A stretch of 64,000 nucleotides of DNA. Source: Variovorax sp. V213. GTDB lineage: Bacteria; Pseudomonadota; Gammaproteobacteria; Burkholderiales; Burkholderiaceae_C. Below the pieces are notes generated by a model. The model saw only the letters and a program-made list of their open reading frames with translations, did not search any database and had not been told where the DNA came from. The DNA lies in the NCBI RefSeq assembly GCF_041154455.1, contig NZ_AP028664.1, positions 4,217,001-4,281,000 on the forward strand. Direction: 5' to 3'. The position numbers were made by a program, and so were the translations under genes. This document shows positions 35,649 to 44,117 of this stretch, one piece after another; the first letter of the stretch is position 1; every line of letters starts with the position of its first letter.

Positions 35649-37075
35649 TGGCGAAACGGCCGTCGGCACGGGGCTCGTTCCAGCAGCTCCTTCTTTTCGC
35701 CTTCCTGTTGATCACCGCCCTCCTGGTGGGCGTGGCGCTGCGCTCGGTGTTCCAGTACGACGCGCTCATGACCCAGAGCCGCGATGCGGCCGCCCGTGCG
35801 CTGCGGCTTTCGGGCGCGGCCCAGTCGCTGGCCGAGCGCAGTGCGGCCATGGAGCGTGCCGGGCGCCAGTCGCTGGTGCTGAACGATGCCGTGCTGCGGC
35901 GCCGTTTCGACGACGCCGCGCGCGAGGCACACCAAGTGCTCGATCGGCTCGAGAGGAACGGCCTTGCGCCCACGGGCATCGAGATGTGGCGCACCCAGCT
36001 CGGGGTGATCGAGGGCCTGATGAGCGGCAGCGCCGATACCGCGCTCTCGCGCGAGAACAGCATGGCGATCCAGTTCCGCGATCTCGATTCGCTCAACACG
36101 AACATCGCGCAGCAGGCCCAGTTCCTGATCGAGATGCAGAACGACGCGCTCGCCAAGCGCATCGAGAACGCGCGCCGGCGCCTGATGCGCGAGGTGGTGG
36201 CGGCGAGCGTGCTCGCGGTGTCTCTGGCGCTGGCTTTCGGCATCTGGCTCGCGCGCCCGTTCAAGCGGCTCGAGCACGCCATCGTCGGACTGGGCCAGAA
36301 CCGGCTCGACGAACCGATCGACATCCGCGGCCCGGCCGACGTCCGGCGCGTGTCGCAGCAGCTCGAATGGCTGCGCCTGCGCCTGACCGAGCTGGACGCC
36401 GACAAGGCCCGCTTCCTGCGCCACGTGTCGCATGAGCTCAAGACGCCGCTGGCCGCGCTGCGGGAAGGCGTTTCGCTGCTCGAAGATGGGGTGACGGGCC
36501 CGCTGAATCCGGCGCAGCTGGAAGTGGCGCAGATCCTGAACCAGAACACCGTGTCGCTGCAGGGCCAGATCGAGGCGCTGCTGCGCTTCAATGCGGCCGC
36601 CTTCGAGGCGCGCGAACTGCGCCGCGAACGCACCGAGCTGCTGCCGCTGATCGAGGAACAGATCGAGGCCCAGCGACTGCAATGGCAGGCCCACGGGCTG
36701 CGCGTTCGGGCCGAAGGCGAGGCGCTGGCTCTCACGGTCGACCGTGTCAAGCTGGGTACCGCGGTGGCCAACCTGCTGTCGAACGCCATCCGTTATTCGG
36801 CGCCCGGCGGCGTCATTACCATCGCGGTGTCCGGCACGCCAGATTCGGCATGCATCGATGTCAACGACGCCGGCCCGGGTATTGCCGAAGGCGACCGCGA
36901 CCGCATCTTCGAGCCTTTCTACAGGGGCGAGCGCCAGCCCGAGCACGCGGTCAAGGGCACCGGCATCGGTCTTTCCATCGTGCAGGAGTACATTGCTGCC
37001 CATGGGGGCCGCATCACCCTGCAGCCAGGCGGGCCCGGCGCGCGCTTTCGCATCGAACTGCCGCGCACGGCCTGA
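35648..37075 (+). CDS. glrK: sensor histidine kinase, GlrK/QseE type
   Basis: A 475-residue two-component sensor. TM1 (about 13-33), a 150-residue periplasmic helical sensor, TM2 (about 180-200), HAMP (about 200-250), HisKA with the phospho-acceptor in FLRHVSHELKTPLAALREGVSLL (about residue 263), and HATPase with NLLSNAIRYS, DAGPGI and GTGIGLSIVQEYI. The G-P-L at the end of LEDGVTGPLNPAQ is typical of GlrK. In enterobacteria GlrK/QseE senses envelope stress or adrenergic cues through the lipoprotein QseG. Here the kinase, lipoprotein and response regulator genes follow in that order, supporting the assignment. Confidence 0.92.
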   Translation: MAKRPSARGSFQQLLLFAFLLITALLVGVALRSVFQYDALMTQSRDAAARALRLSGAAQSLAERSAAMERAGRQSLVLNDAVLRRRFDDAAREAHQVLDRLERNGLAPTGIEMWRTQLGVIEGLMSGSADTALSRENSMAIQFRDLDSLNTNIAQQAQFLIEMQNDALAKRIENARRRLMREVVAASVLAVSLALAFGIWLARPFKRLEHAIVGLGQNRLDEPIDIRGPADVRRVSQQLEWLRLRLTELDADKARFLRHVSHELKTPLAALREGVSLLEDGVTGPLNPAQLEVAQILNQNTVSLQGQIEALLRFNAAAFEARELRRERTELLPLIEEQIEAQRLQWQAHGLRVRAEGEALALTVDRVKLGTAVANLLSNAIRYSAPGGVITIAVSGTPDSACIDVNDAGPGIAEGDRDRIFEPFYRGERQPEHAVKGTGIGLSIVQEYIAAHGGRITLQPGGPGARFRIELPRTA

Positions 37076-37143
37076 ACCCTTCCTGAAGCTCCGCGAACCC
37101 GGGCACCCACCTGAAACACCGCCTCTTGTCCTTTTTTCGACCC

Positions 37144-37803
37144 ATGTTTTTTTCGTTCGTCCGCAGTTCGACCCTGTCCGGGGCGGTGGCCATGCCTTTC
37201 GTCCTGCTGCTGGCCGCCTGCGCGACGCAGCCCAAGCCCGCCGCCGAGGCCGACGCCCTGCCGCCGCCGCCCGCCGTGCCACGCGTGATGCCGGTCGAGG
37301 CCGAGCCCAAGGCGCCCGCCACGCAGCCGGCATCGCTCTTCACGTTGATGACCCAGGGTCCCGTGGCGGCCATGCTGGCCTATGCCGACAAGGTTCGCCC
37401 GCTGGGCGGCGCCGAGCTGAGCGCCGAAATCACCCGTGCCGGCGACCCGGGCGATTCGCCCACCGCGCAGATGCAGCTTGCGCTGCTGCTGGCGCAGACG
37501 CGCGTTCCGGCCGACCTGGCGCGCGCTCTGGGCTTGCTGCAGCGCGTGATGTCCAACCCCTCGCCCGAGGCCCAGCCGCTGCAGCCGCTTGCGCGCGCAC
37601 TGGCCGCGCGCTACGTCGAGCAGCGCCGCGTCGAGGACGATCGCGACAAGCAGGGGCAGCAACTGCGCGAGAGCCAGCGCCGCATCGACCAGCTCAACGA
37701 CCGCATCGAGGCGCTGCGCGCCATCGAGCGCAGCTTCGCGCGTCCCAACAACGCACCGGTGCCGACCCTTCCCGCACCCAACAGCACCAAGCCCACCCCA
37801 TGA
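37144..37803 (+). CDS. qseG: QseG-like lipoprotein
   Basis: A 219-residue lipoprotein with lipobox LAAC (Cys26 from the ATG at 37144; a TTG at 37126 is less likely). A Pro/Ala linker is followed by helical repeats (about 70-165) and a coiled coil (about 165-200, RQLRESQRRIDQLNDRIEALRAIE-like, heptads of Leu/Ile). Its position between the glrK kinase and the glrR response regulator matches QseG of the enterobacterial qseE-qseG-qseF operon. QseG is an outer-membrane lipoprotein that interacts with the sensor kinase. Sequence similarity is low and the assignment rests mainly on synteny and architecture. Confidence 0.75.
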   Translation: MFFSFVRSSTLSGAVAMPFVLLLAACATQPKPAAEADALPPPPAVPRVMPVEAEPKAPATQPASLFTLMTQGPVAAMLAYADKVRPLGGAELSAEITRAGDPGDSPTAQMQLALLLAQTRVPADLARALGLLQRVMSNPSPEAQPLQPLARALAARYVEQRRVEDDRDKQGQQLRESQRRIDQLNDRIEALRAIERSFARPNNAPVPTLPAPNSTKPTP

Positions 37804-37834
37804 ACATCCAGCGATCGCGCAAAGGCCCCCTCCG

Positions 37835-39223
37835 ATGAGCACGACCGGCGCGCGCCTGCTGGTGGTCGACGACGATCCGGACATGCTGCGGCTGCTCTCG
37901 ATGCGGCTGAGTTCGGTGGGTTACCAGGTCACGGCAGTGACCTCGGCCGAAACCGCGCTCACGCAGCTCGAGATCGAGCATCCGCAGCTGGTGCTCAGCG
38001 ACGTGCGGTTGCCCGGGCGCGACGGGCTCCAGCTGTTCGACGAAATCAGGAAGCGGCACCCTTCGCTGCCGGTGATCCTGCTCACCGCCCACGGCACCAT
38101 TCCCGACGCGGTCGAGGCCACGGCACGCGGCGTGTTCACCTACCTCACCAAGCCCTACGACGGGCGCGAGTTGCTGGACAAGATCGCCCAGGCGCTGGCG
38201 CTCGGCGCTCCGGCCAGCACGCCCACCAAGGCCGGCGACGAAAGCTGGCGCGCCGAAATCGTGAGCCGCAGCAACCGAATGTCCGAGTTGCTGGCCGAGG
38301 CCCGCATGGTGGCCAAATCGGACGCCTCGGTGCTGCTGCGCGGCGACAGCGGCGCCGGCAAGGAACTGCTGGCGCGCGCCATCCACAAGGCCAGCGCCCG
38401 GGCCGACAAACCCTTCGTGGCCGTCAACTGCGGCGCCATTCCGGAGGCCCTGCTCGAGTCGGAACTGTTCGGCCACATGAAGGGCGCCTTCACCGACGCG
38501 CATGCCAACCACAAGGGGCTGTTCCAGCAGGCCGACGGCGGCACGCTGCTGCTCGACGAAATCGGAGACATGCCGCCCGCGCTGCAGGTCAAGCTGCTGC
38601 GCGTGCTGCAGGAACGCGCGGTGCGTCCGCTCGGCGCCAGCCAGTCGATCGAGGTCGACGTGCGCATCATCTCGGCCACCCACCGCGACCTGGACGCGGC
38701 CATGGCGGCGGGCCAGTTCCGCGAAGACCTCTATTACCGCCTCAACGTGGTCACGCTCACGCTGCCGCCGCTGTCGGCCCGGCGCGAAGACATTCCGCTC
38801 CTGGCGAACCACTTTCTGCAGAAGCTGTCGACCAAATACGGCAAGCGGCTCTCCGGCTTCGCGCCCGAGGCGCTCAAGGCGCTGGCCACGGCGGCCTGGC
38901 CCGGCAACGTGCGCCAGCTCTACAACGTGGTGGAGCAGGTCTGCGCGCTGTCGAGCTCCCCGCTGATCCCGCTGGCCCTCGTGCAGCGGGCGCTGCGCGT
39001 GCCGACGGTCGAAGTCCAGACCTATGCCGAGGCCAAGCAGCGCTTCGAACGCGACTACCTCGTCGGGCTGCTCAAGCTGACCGACGGCAACGTGGCCGAT
39101 GCCGCCCGGCTGGCCGACCGCAACCGCACCGAGTTCTACCGCCTGCTGCAGAAGCACGAGCTCACGCCGGGGCACTTCAAGGCCGATGCTGTCGCTCCCG
39201 GCAGCGAGCCTGTCGCCGAGTAG
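37835..39223 (+). CDS. glrR: sigma-54-dependent response regulator, GlrR/QseF type
   Basis: A 462-residue NtrC-class activator. Receiver domain (1-120; LLVVDDDPDML, phospho-Asp in LVLSDVRLPGRDG, T/K in ILLTAH and TKPYD), AAA+ domain (about 140-375; Walker A GDSGAGKELLA, Walker B LLDEIGDMPPA) and a C-terminal Fis-type HTH (about 415-455, NVADAARLADRNRTEFYRLLQKH). In enterobacteria GlrR activates the sigma-54 promoters of glmY and rpoE. The sigma-54-contact loop reads GAFTDA (38483-38500) instead of GAFTGA. Directly downstream lie TGTC-N10-GACA elements and a sigma-54 promoter that face opgH. Confidence 0.93.
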   Translation: MSTTGARLLVVDDDPDMLRLLSMRLSSVGYQVTAVTSAETALTQLEIEHPQLVLSDVRLPGRDGLQLFDEIRKRHPSLPVILLTAHGTIPDAVEATARGVFTYLTKPYDGRELLDKIAQALALGAPASTPTKAGDESWRAEIVSRSNRMSELLAEARMVAKSDASVLLRGDSGAGKELLARAIHKASARADKPFVAVNCGAIPEALLESELFGHMKGAFTDAHANHKGLFQQADGGTLLLDEIGDMPPALQVKLLRVLQERAVRPLGASQSIEVDVRIISATHRDLDAAMAAGQFREDLYYRLNVVTLTLPPLSARREDIPLLANHFLQKLSTKYGKRLSGFAPEALKALATAAWPGNVRQLYNVVEQVCALSSSPLIPLALVQRALRVPTVEVQTYAEAKQRFERDYLVGLLKLTDGNVADAARLADRNRTEFYRLLQKHELTPGHFKADAVAPGSEPVAE

Positions 39224-39228
39224 CGACG
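39211..39228 (+). promoter_or_regulatory. near-match GlrR-type element (distal)
   Basis: TGTC-N10-GACG, seven of eight fixed bases of TGTC-N10-GACA, with internal arms GTCGC/GCGAC. It overlaps the glrR stop codon. Its centre lies 67 bases from that of the perfect element downstream. Confidence 0.4.
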
Positions 39229-39277
39229 CCCCTAAACTGTTGATTTAAAAGGCTTTTTCCCACCAGCCGCCAAGGCT

Positions 39278-39295
39278 TGTCGGGATTCGGCGACA
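39278..39295 (+). promoter_or_regulatory. perfect TGTC-N10-GACA element (candidate GlrR upstream activating site)
   Basis: TGTC (39278-39281), ten bases, GACA (39292-39295). The symmetry extends to TTGTCG-N8-CGACAA. This is the published binding consensus of enterobacterial GlrR/QseF. It lies about 120-140 bases before the predicted sigma-54 start site, a normal enhancer distance. Confidence 0.65.
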
Positions 39296-39357
39296 AAAAC
39301 AGGGGTTTCGGGGCCTTCCAACCGGCTCCAACCCCGAAAACTGCATCCAGATCGCTC

Positions 39358-39370
39358 CAACCCATTGATC
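39358..39370 (-). promoter_or_regulatory. IHF-like site
   Basis: Reading the minus strand, GATCAATGGGTTG matches WATCAANNNNTTR at eight of nine specified positions. It lies between the activator element and the sigma-54 promoter (about -46 to -58), where IHF bends DNA in this class of promoter. Confidence 0.45.
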
Positions 39371-39389
39371 TGAAAGCGTTTTTTCAGCC

Positions 39390-39405
39390 TGGCACAGGGT
39401 TTGCC
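39390..39405 (+). promoter_or_regulatory. sigma-54 (RpoN) promoter
   Basis: TGGCAC-AGGGT-TTGCC has the -24 GG (39391-39392) and -12 GC (39403-39404) at the required 12-base distance and matches the TGGCAC-N5-TTGC consensus fully. The start site is predicted near 39416. It directs transcription into opgH. Confidence 0.75.
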
Positions 39406-39627
39406 CCTGTACAGGCATGACAGCACTCACCAGCCCATCTTTCGCACTGCGCCCGCAGCGCGACGGCCTGCGTCAAAAGCAGTTTTCCCTCTCGCGGCCC
39501 CGTGCCGCGGGTCATTCGGCGGCCGCGCTCGCAAGCGCAGGCGGCGCCGAACCGGATTGCGTCATCAAGCGCTTTCCTGCCATTGGCGACACCCCTTCCC
39601 TCGATAAGCAACGTTGGTAAATCACAC

Positions 39628-41643
39628 ATGAAGCCAAACGACTTCTCCCAACTGAACGTGCTGACCGACGCCGACTTTTCGCACCGCAGCCCGGTGCGCG
39701 AAGAACGCCATCCCAATGCCGTGACCGCTCCGCCGGTCAACCGTGGCTCCATGGCGCCCCGCCCCTGGCGCGGCTTCTGGAACAGCCTGGGCACCGCCGT
39801 GCTGGTCAAGCTCGGCGCCGGCGGCAAGCCGGAAGCTGAAACCGCCGAAGCCGGCGCACAGGTCAAGCAGCCGTGGCAGCGTGCCGCGGCGCAGCGCCGC
39901 TTCGCGTTCATGGCGCTCACGCTGCTGAGCACCGTGATTGCGTCCGCGCTGTTTGCCGGCGTGCAACCCGACTATGACAACGTCTGGCTCGAATACGGCC
40001 AGATCGGCCTGTACGGCCTGCTTTCGGGCTGGGTCGTCACCGGCTTCGTCACCGCACTGATGGGCTTCTACGTCTCGGTGCGGGGTGACAAGCACGCGCT
40101 CTCGGTCAAGCAGGTGGCTCATCACCCGATGAACCCCGAAGCACGCACCGCGATCATCATGCCGATCTGCAACGAAGACGTTGCCACGGTGTTCGCCGGC
40201 CTGCGCGCCACCTGCGAATCGGTTGCGACCACCGGCCACGCCAGGCAGTTCGACGTGTTCGTGCTGTCAGACAGCTACAACCCCGAAACCGCCGCCGCCG
40301 AGCGCGCCGCCTGGGAAGACCTGCGTGCCGCGCTGGCCGACAGCCCGAACCAGCCGCAGGTCGAGGTCTACTACCGCCTGCGCACCCGCCGCACGCACCG
40401 CAAGGCCGGCAACGTGGCCGACTTCTGCCGCCGCTGGGGCAAGGACTACCGCTACATGGTGGTGCTCGACGCCGACTCCGTGATGAGCGGCGACTGCCTG
40501 ACCTCGATGGTCAAGCTGATGGAAGCCAACCCGACCGCCGGCATCATCCAGACCGCCACGCAGGCCATCGGCCACGTGACGCTGCATGCCCGCGCACAGC
40601 AATTCGCTTCCCGCGTGACGGGCCGCCTGTTCACGCTGGGCATGCAGTTCTGGCAACTGGGCGAATCGCACTACTGGGGCCACAACGCGATCATCCGCGT
40701 CGAGCCCTTCATGAAGCATTGCGCGCTGGCTCCCATCAAGGGCACTGGCGGCATGTCGGGCGGCATCATGTCGCACGACTTCGTCGAAGCCGCGCTGATG
40801 CGCCGCGCCGGCTACAACGTGTGGCTCTGCGCCGACCTGGTCGGCAGCTACGAGCAGCAACCGCCGGACCTGCTGGCCGAACTGCAGCGCGACCGCCGCT
40901 GGTGCCAGGGCAACCTGCAGAACGCCCGCCTGATGGCCGAGCCCGGCATTCATCCGGTGCACCGCGCGATGTTCGTGACCGGCACCATGGCCTACGTCTC
41001 GGCACCGCTGTGGCTCGCATTCCTGACGCTCGGCACCGCGCTGTGGCTGAGCGGCTCGAGCCTGATCTCCAGCTGGAGCGTGCTGCCGGCGGAACTGGCC
41101 GGCCTGTGGGTCTGGACGCTGTGCCTCTTGTTCCTGCCCCGCGTGCTCGGCATCGCTGCCGTGCTGATGCGCGGCGAGCAACGCCAGTACGGCGGCTTGT
41201 GGGGACTGGTGAAGAGCTCGGTGCTCGAAAGCGGCCTGGCCATCGTGCAGGCGCCGGTTCGCATGCTGGCCCACTCGCTGTTCGTGCTGGTCGCCCTCAC
41301 CGGCATCAAGCTCGACTGGAAGTCGCCCCCGCGCGAAGCCGCTGCCGTGCCGTGGAAGGTCGCCGTGTCGCAGCTCGCTCCCATGAGCCTGGTGGTCGGC
41401 GCACTGGCCCTCGGCGTCGCAATGATCGATCCGAGCGCGCTGATCTGGCTCATGCCGGTGGGCCTGCCGCTGCTGCTGGCCATTCCGCTCACGGTGCTGA
41501 CCAGCCAGATCGCGCTGGGCACGTCGCTGCGCGACCGCGGCTATCTGCTGATTCCCGAGGAATCGCGTTCGCCGGCCGTGCTGCGCCGCGCCTGGATGCA
41601 TGCGCTGCGCCTGGCGCGCCCCGCGGCGCTGGCGACTGCCTGA
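39628..41643 (+). CDS. opgH: osmoregulated periplasmic glucan glucosyltransferase
   Basis: Inner-membrane GT2 enzyme that polymerises UDP-glucose into the beta-1,2-linked backbone of osmoregulated periplasmic glucans. 671 residues, shorter than E. coli OpgH (847), mainly at the N-terminus. Two TM segments (about 95-150) precede the cytoplasmic catalytic domain with VLDADSVMSGD (DxD), GTGGMSGGIMSHDFVEA and the QRDRRWCQGNLQ (QxxRW) motif; five to six TM segments follow. No opgG lies beside it, unlike enterobacterial opgGH. The ATG at 39628 is used because upstream in-frame sequence is not homologous. A sigma-54 promoter and GlrR-type sites lie upstream. In E. coli OpgH also inhibits FtsZ. Confidence 0.93.
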   Translation: MKPNDFSQLNVLTDADFSHRSPVREERHPNAVTAPPVNRGSMAPRPWRGFWNSLGTAVLVKLGAGGKPEAETAEAGAQVKQPWQRAAAQRRFAFMALTLLSTVIASALFAGVQPDYDNVWLEYGQIGLYGLLSGWVVTGFVTALMGFYVSVRGDKHALSVKQVAHHPMNPEARTAIIMPICNEDVATVFAGLRATCESVATTGHARQFDVFVLSDSYNPETAAAERAAWEDLRAALADSPNQPQVEVYYRLRTRRTHRKAGNVADFCRRWGKDYRYMVVLDADSVMSGDCLTSMVKLMEANPTAGIIQTATQAIGHVTLHARAQQFASRVTGRLFTLGMQFWQLGESHYWGHNAIIRVEPFMKHCALAPIKGTGGMSGGIMSHDFVEAALMRRAGYNVWLCADLVGSYEQQPPDLLAELQRDRRWCQGNLQNARLMAEPGIHPVHRAMFVTGTMAYVSAPLWLAFLTLGTALWLSGSSLISSWSVLPAELAGLWVWTLCLLFLPRVLGIAAVLMRGEQRQYGGLWGLVKSSVLESGLAIVQAPVRMLAHSLFVLVALTGIKLDWKSPPREAAAVPWKVAVSQLAPMSLVVGALALGVAMIDPSALIWLMPVGLPLLLAIPLTVLTSQIALGTSLRDRGYLLIPEESRSPAVLRRAWMHALRLARPAALATA

Positions 41644-41671
41644 TGCGCTGAAGCTCATCGCAAACAAGAAA

Positions 41672-41697
41672 GCCGGCCCACTGGGCCGGCTTTTTTC
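41672..41697. terminator. bidirectional intrinsic terminator between opgH and ffh
   Basis: GCCGGCCCA/TGGGCCGGC is a 9-bp GC-rich stem with a 1-3-base loop (41672-41690), followed by six T on the plus strand. On the minus strand it is followed by TTTCTTG, so it can also stop the convergent ffh transcript. Confidence 0.88.
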
Positions 41698-41731
41698 ATG
41701 GAGCGGCTGCCGAAGGGGCAGCCATATATAT

Positions 41732-43120
41732 CTAGAACGGCAGCTTGGGACCACCCGGACCGCCCATGCCGCCCATCCCCTTCATGCCGCCCATGCGCTT
41801 CATCATCTTCATGAGGCCGCCGCCCTTCATCTTCTTCATCATTCCCTGCATCTGCTCGAACTCGTTGAGCAGGCGGTTCACTTCCTGAACCTGCACGCCC
41901 GCGCCGGCCGCGATGCGGCGCTTGCGCGTGGCCTTGAGCAGTTCGGGCTTGCGGCGCTCGAGCGGCGTCATGCTCTGGATGATCCCTTCCTTGCGGCGGA
42001 TGTCGCGCTCGGCACGGGTCATGTCGGCCTCGGTGGCCTTGGCGGCCATCTGCTGCGGCAACTTGTCCATCAGGCTGGAGAGGCCGCCCATCTGCTTCAT
42101 CTGCTGCAGCTGGCCGAGGAAGTCGTTCAGGTCGAAGCCGGCGCCGCTCTTGACCTTGGCCGCGAGCTTCTGCGCCGCCGCCACGTCGACGCCGGCCGTG
42201 ACCTGCTCGACCAGCGCGACGATATCGCCCATGCCCAGGATGCGGCCGGCATGGCGCTCGGCGTCGAACACCTCGAGGCCGTCGATCTTCTCGCTGGTGC
42301 CGGCAAACTTGATCGGCACGCCCGTCACCTGCCGCACCGACAGCGCCGCGCCGCCGCGCGAATCGCCGTCGGTCTTGGTCAGGATGATGCCGGTGAGGGG
42401 CAGTGCGTCCTTGAAGGCCTTGGCGGTGTTGATCGCATCCTGGCCCTGCATCGCGTCGACCACGAACAGGGTTTCGACCGGATCGAGCGCGCCATGCAGC
42501 TGCTTGATCTCGGTCATCAGCACTTCGTCGATGGCCAGGCGGCCGGCGGTGTCGACCAGCAGCACGTCGAAGAAGTGGCGTTTGGCGTGGTCGAGCGCGG
42601 CGCGCGCGATGTCGAGCGGCTTCTGGTCCGGCGTGCTCGGGAACCATTCGGCGCCGGCCTGCTTCGTGACCATCTTGAGCTGCTCGATGGCGGCGGGACG
42701 GTAGACGTCGCCGGACACGGTGAGCACTTTTTTCTTGCGCTTCTCGATCAGGTGCTTGGCCAGCTTGGCGGTGGTGGTGGTCTTCCCCGCGCCCTGCAGG
42801 CCGGCCATGAGGATCACCGCGGGCGGCTGTGCCGCAAGGTTGATGTCCGACACGCCCTCGCCCATGGTGGCGGCGAGTTCGCGGTTCACGATGCCGACCA
42901 GCGCCTGGCCCGGCTTGAGCGAGCCCAGCACTTCCTGGCCGAGCGACTTTTCCTTGACGCGCGCCACGAAGTCGCGCACCACGGGCAGCGCGACGTCGGC
43001 CTCGAGCAGCGCCATGCGCACTTCGCGCAGCATGTCCTGCACGTTGCTTTCGGTGATGCGCGCCTGGCCGCTCATCGTCTTGACGAGGCGGGAAAACTTT
43101 TCTGTAAGGGCGGTGGCCAT
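41732..43120 (-). CDS. ffh: signal recognition particle protein (SRP54)
   Basis: GTPase of the signal recognition particle that targets nascent inner-membrane proteins to FtsY and SecYEG. 462 residues, normal length. The N domain (MATALTEKFSRLVKTMSGQ...), G domain with GLQGAGKTTTTAKLA (P-loop, about residue 106), DTAGRLAID and TKTDGDSRGGAALS, and the methionine-rich M domain (about 300-440) that binds 4.5S RNA and signal sequences. The tail repeats Met-Gly-Gly and ends GGPKLPF. The ATG at 43120 gives the family start; the open frame upstream is not conserved. It is divergent from ccsA. Confidence 0.97.
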   Translation of the reverse strand: MATALTEKFSRLVKTMSGQARITESNVQDMLREVRMALLEADVALPVVRDFVARVKEKSLGQEVLGSLKPGQALVGIVNRELAATMGEGVSDINLAAQPPAVILMAGLQGAGKTTTTAKLAKHLIEKRKKKVLTVSGDVYRPAAIEQLKMVTKQAGAEWFPSTPDQKPLDIARAALDHAKRHFFDVLLVDTAGRLAIDEVLMTEIKQLHGALDPVETLFVVDAMQGQDAINTAKAFKDALPLTGIILTKTDGDSRGGAALSVRQVTGVPIKFAGTSEKIDGLEVFDAERHAGRILGMGDIVALVEQVTAGVDVAAAQKLAAKVKSGAGFDLNDFLGQLQQMKQMGGLSSLMDKLPQQMAAKATEADMTRAERDIRRKEGIIQSMTPLERRKPELLKATRKRRIAAGAGVQVQEVNRLLNEFEQMQGMMKKMKGGGLMKMMKRMGGMKGMGGMGGPGGPKLPF

Positions 43121-43295
43121 GAAAGGGATGCCTTGCTGCCCGCCGCGGCGGGTCATTGGAAAGTCGAGAACTGGAGATCGGCCGCTTACTGCCCCTTCGC
43201 GAAACACCCATGGACGGCTCGGCCGGTTCCCGGGTGTCGCCCCTGACGGGAGGATGGCGCCGCGACACGGGGAAAGTGCGCACGCCTGGGGGAGA

Positions 43296-43301
43296 TAAAC
43301 T
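43296..43301 (+). promoter_or_regulatory. candidate -10 element for ccsA (leaderless pattern)
   Basis: TAAACT lies exactly six bases before the ccsA ATG at 43308. No ribosome site lies between them. The -35 is not obvious. Confidence 0.35.
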
Positions 43302-43307
43302 CTAGCG

Positions 43308-44117
43308 ATGATTTTAGCGATCCCCTCCCCACTCGCGGTGGCGCTGGGCATCGCCACCGCGGCTGCCTATGGGTTTGCCGCTGCCGCAGGTGCCCGGCTG
43401 AGCCGAAAAACCACCCAATGGGCCCTCGGGCTGGCGTGGCTGCTGCATGCCGCGGTGCTGGGCCACGGCCTGGTCGGCAGCCAGCCCCGCTTCGGCTTTG
43501 CGCCCGCGCTCTCCGTGACCGCCTGGCTGGTGCTCACCGTCTATGCGATCGAAAGCAGCATGTACCCGCAGATGAAGGTCCGCCGCGTGCTGGCCTGGCT
43601 GGGGGCGGCGGCCGTATTGCTCGGCGTACTGTTTCCGGGCACGCCGCTGCACGTCTCGGCATCGCCCTGGCTGCCGCTGCACCTTGCGCTCGGCATCGCG
43701 TCCTATGGCTTGTTCGGCGCGGCGGTGGTCCATGCCTGGCTGATCACCCGGGCCGAGAAGCAGATCCGCCTGGCCACCGAACCCCAGGCCGGCCTGCCGC
43801 TGCTCACGCTCGAGCGGCTCACCTTCCGCTTCGTGATGGCCGGCTTCGTGCTGCTCTCCGCCACGCTCCTCGCAGGACTGCTGTTCAGCGAAACGCTGTA
43901 TGGCGCGACGTTCCGCGGCTGGAAGTGGGACCACAAGACCGTGTTCTCGGTGCTCGCCTGGATCAGTTTCGCGGTGCTGCTGATCGGCCGCGTCCGCTTC
44001 GGCTGGCGCGGCCGCACGGCGCGGCGCGTGCTCTACGCCGGCTCCGTCCTGTTGCTGCTGGCTTACGTGGGCTCGCGCTTCGTGCTCGAAGTGGTGCTGG
44101 CGCGCGGCACGCCATGA
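43308..44117 (+). CDS. ccsA: cytochrome c assembly protein, CcsA/YpjD-type
   Basis: A 269-residue inner-membrane protein with about eight hydrophobic segments, of the CcsA/HemX (cytochrome C assembly) family. The heme-handling signature is present as the Trp-rich GWKWDHKTVFSVLAWISF segment (about residues 205-222), with flanking conserved His in PLHLALGIASYGLF. Family members take part in system II cytochrome c maturation or related heme handling. In betaproteobacteria this gene commonly precedes pilS-pilR, as here; the YpjD-type paralogue is not the main CcsBA synthase, so the exact role is uncertain. Its stop overlaps the start of the PP0621-family gene. Confidence 0.85.
   Translation: MILAIPSPLAVALGIATAAAYGFAAAAGARLSRKTTQWALGLAWLLHAAVLGHGLVGSQPRFGFAPALSVTAWLVLTVYAIESSMYPQMKVRRVLAWLGAAAVLLGVLFPGTPLHVSASPWLPLHLALGIASYGLFGAAVVHAWLITRAEKQIRLATEPQAGLPLLTLERLTFRFVMAGFVLLSATLLAGLLFSETLYGATFRGWKWDHKTVFSVLAWISFAVLLIGRVRFGWRGRTARRVLYAGSVLLLLAYVGSRFVLEVVLARGTP

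Larger units (their letters stand above)
39224..39627 (+). other. glrR-opgH intergenic control region and leader
   Basis: A 404-base region. The first part (39224-39405) holds activator-type elements, an 8-base inverted repeat TTTCGGGG/CCCCGAAA (39307-39339), an IHF-like site and a sigma-54 promoter. From the predicted start near 39416 to the opgH ATG are about 210 transcribed bases with short GC-rich hairpins (GCGCT/AGCGC near 39525) but no terminator, so this looks like an mRNA leader. A 67-codon frame (39417-39620) lies inside it and ends eight bases before opgH; coding is not supported by its composition. Confidence 0.6.

Noticed and set aside
39417..39620. 67-codon frame before opgH as a gene
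   Set aside because: No ribosome site, ATG at the predicted transcription start, no recognisable family and Arg/Ala-rich composition; kept only as a note on the leader.
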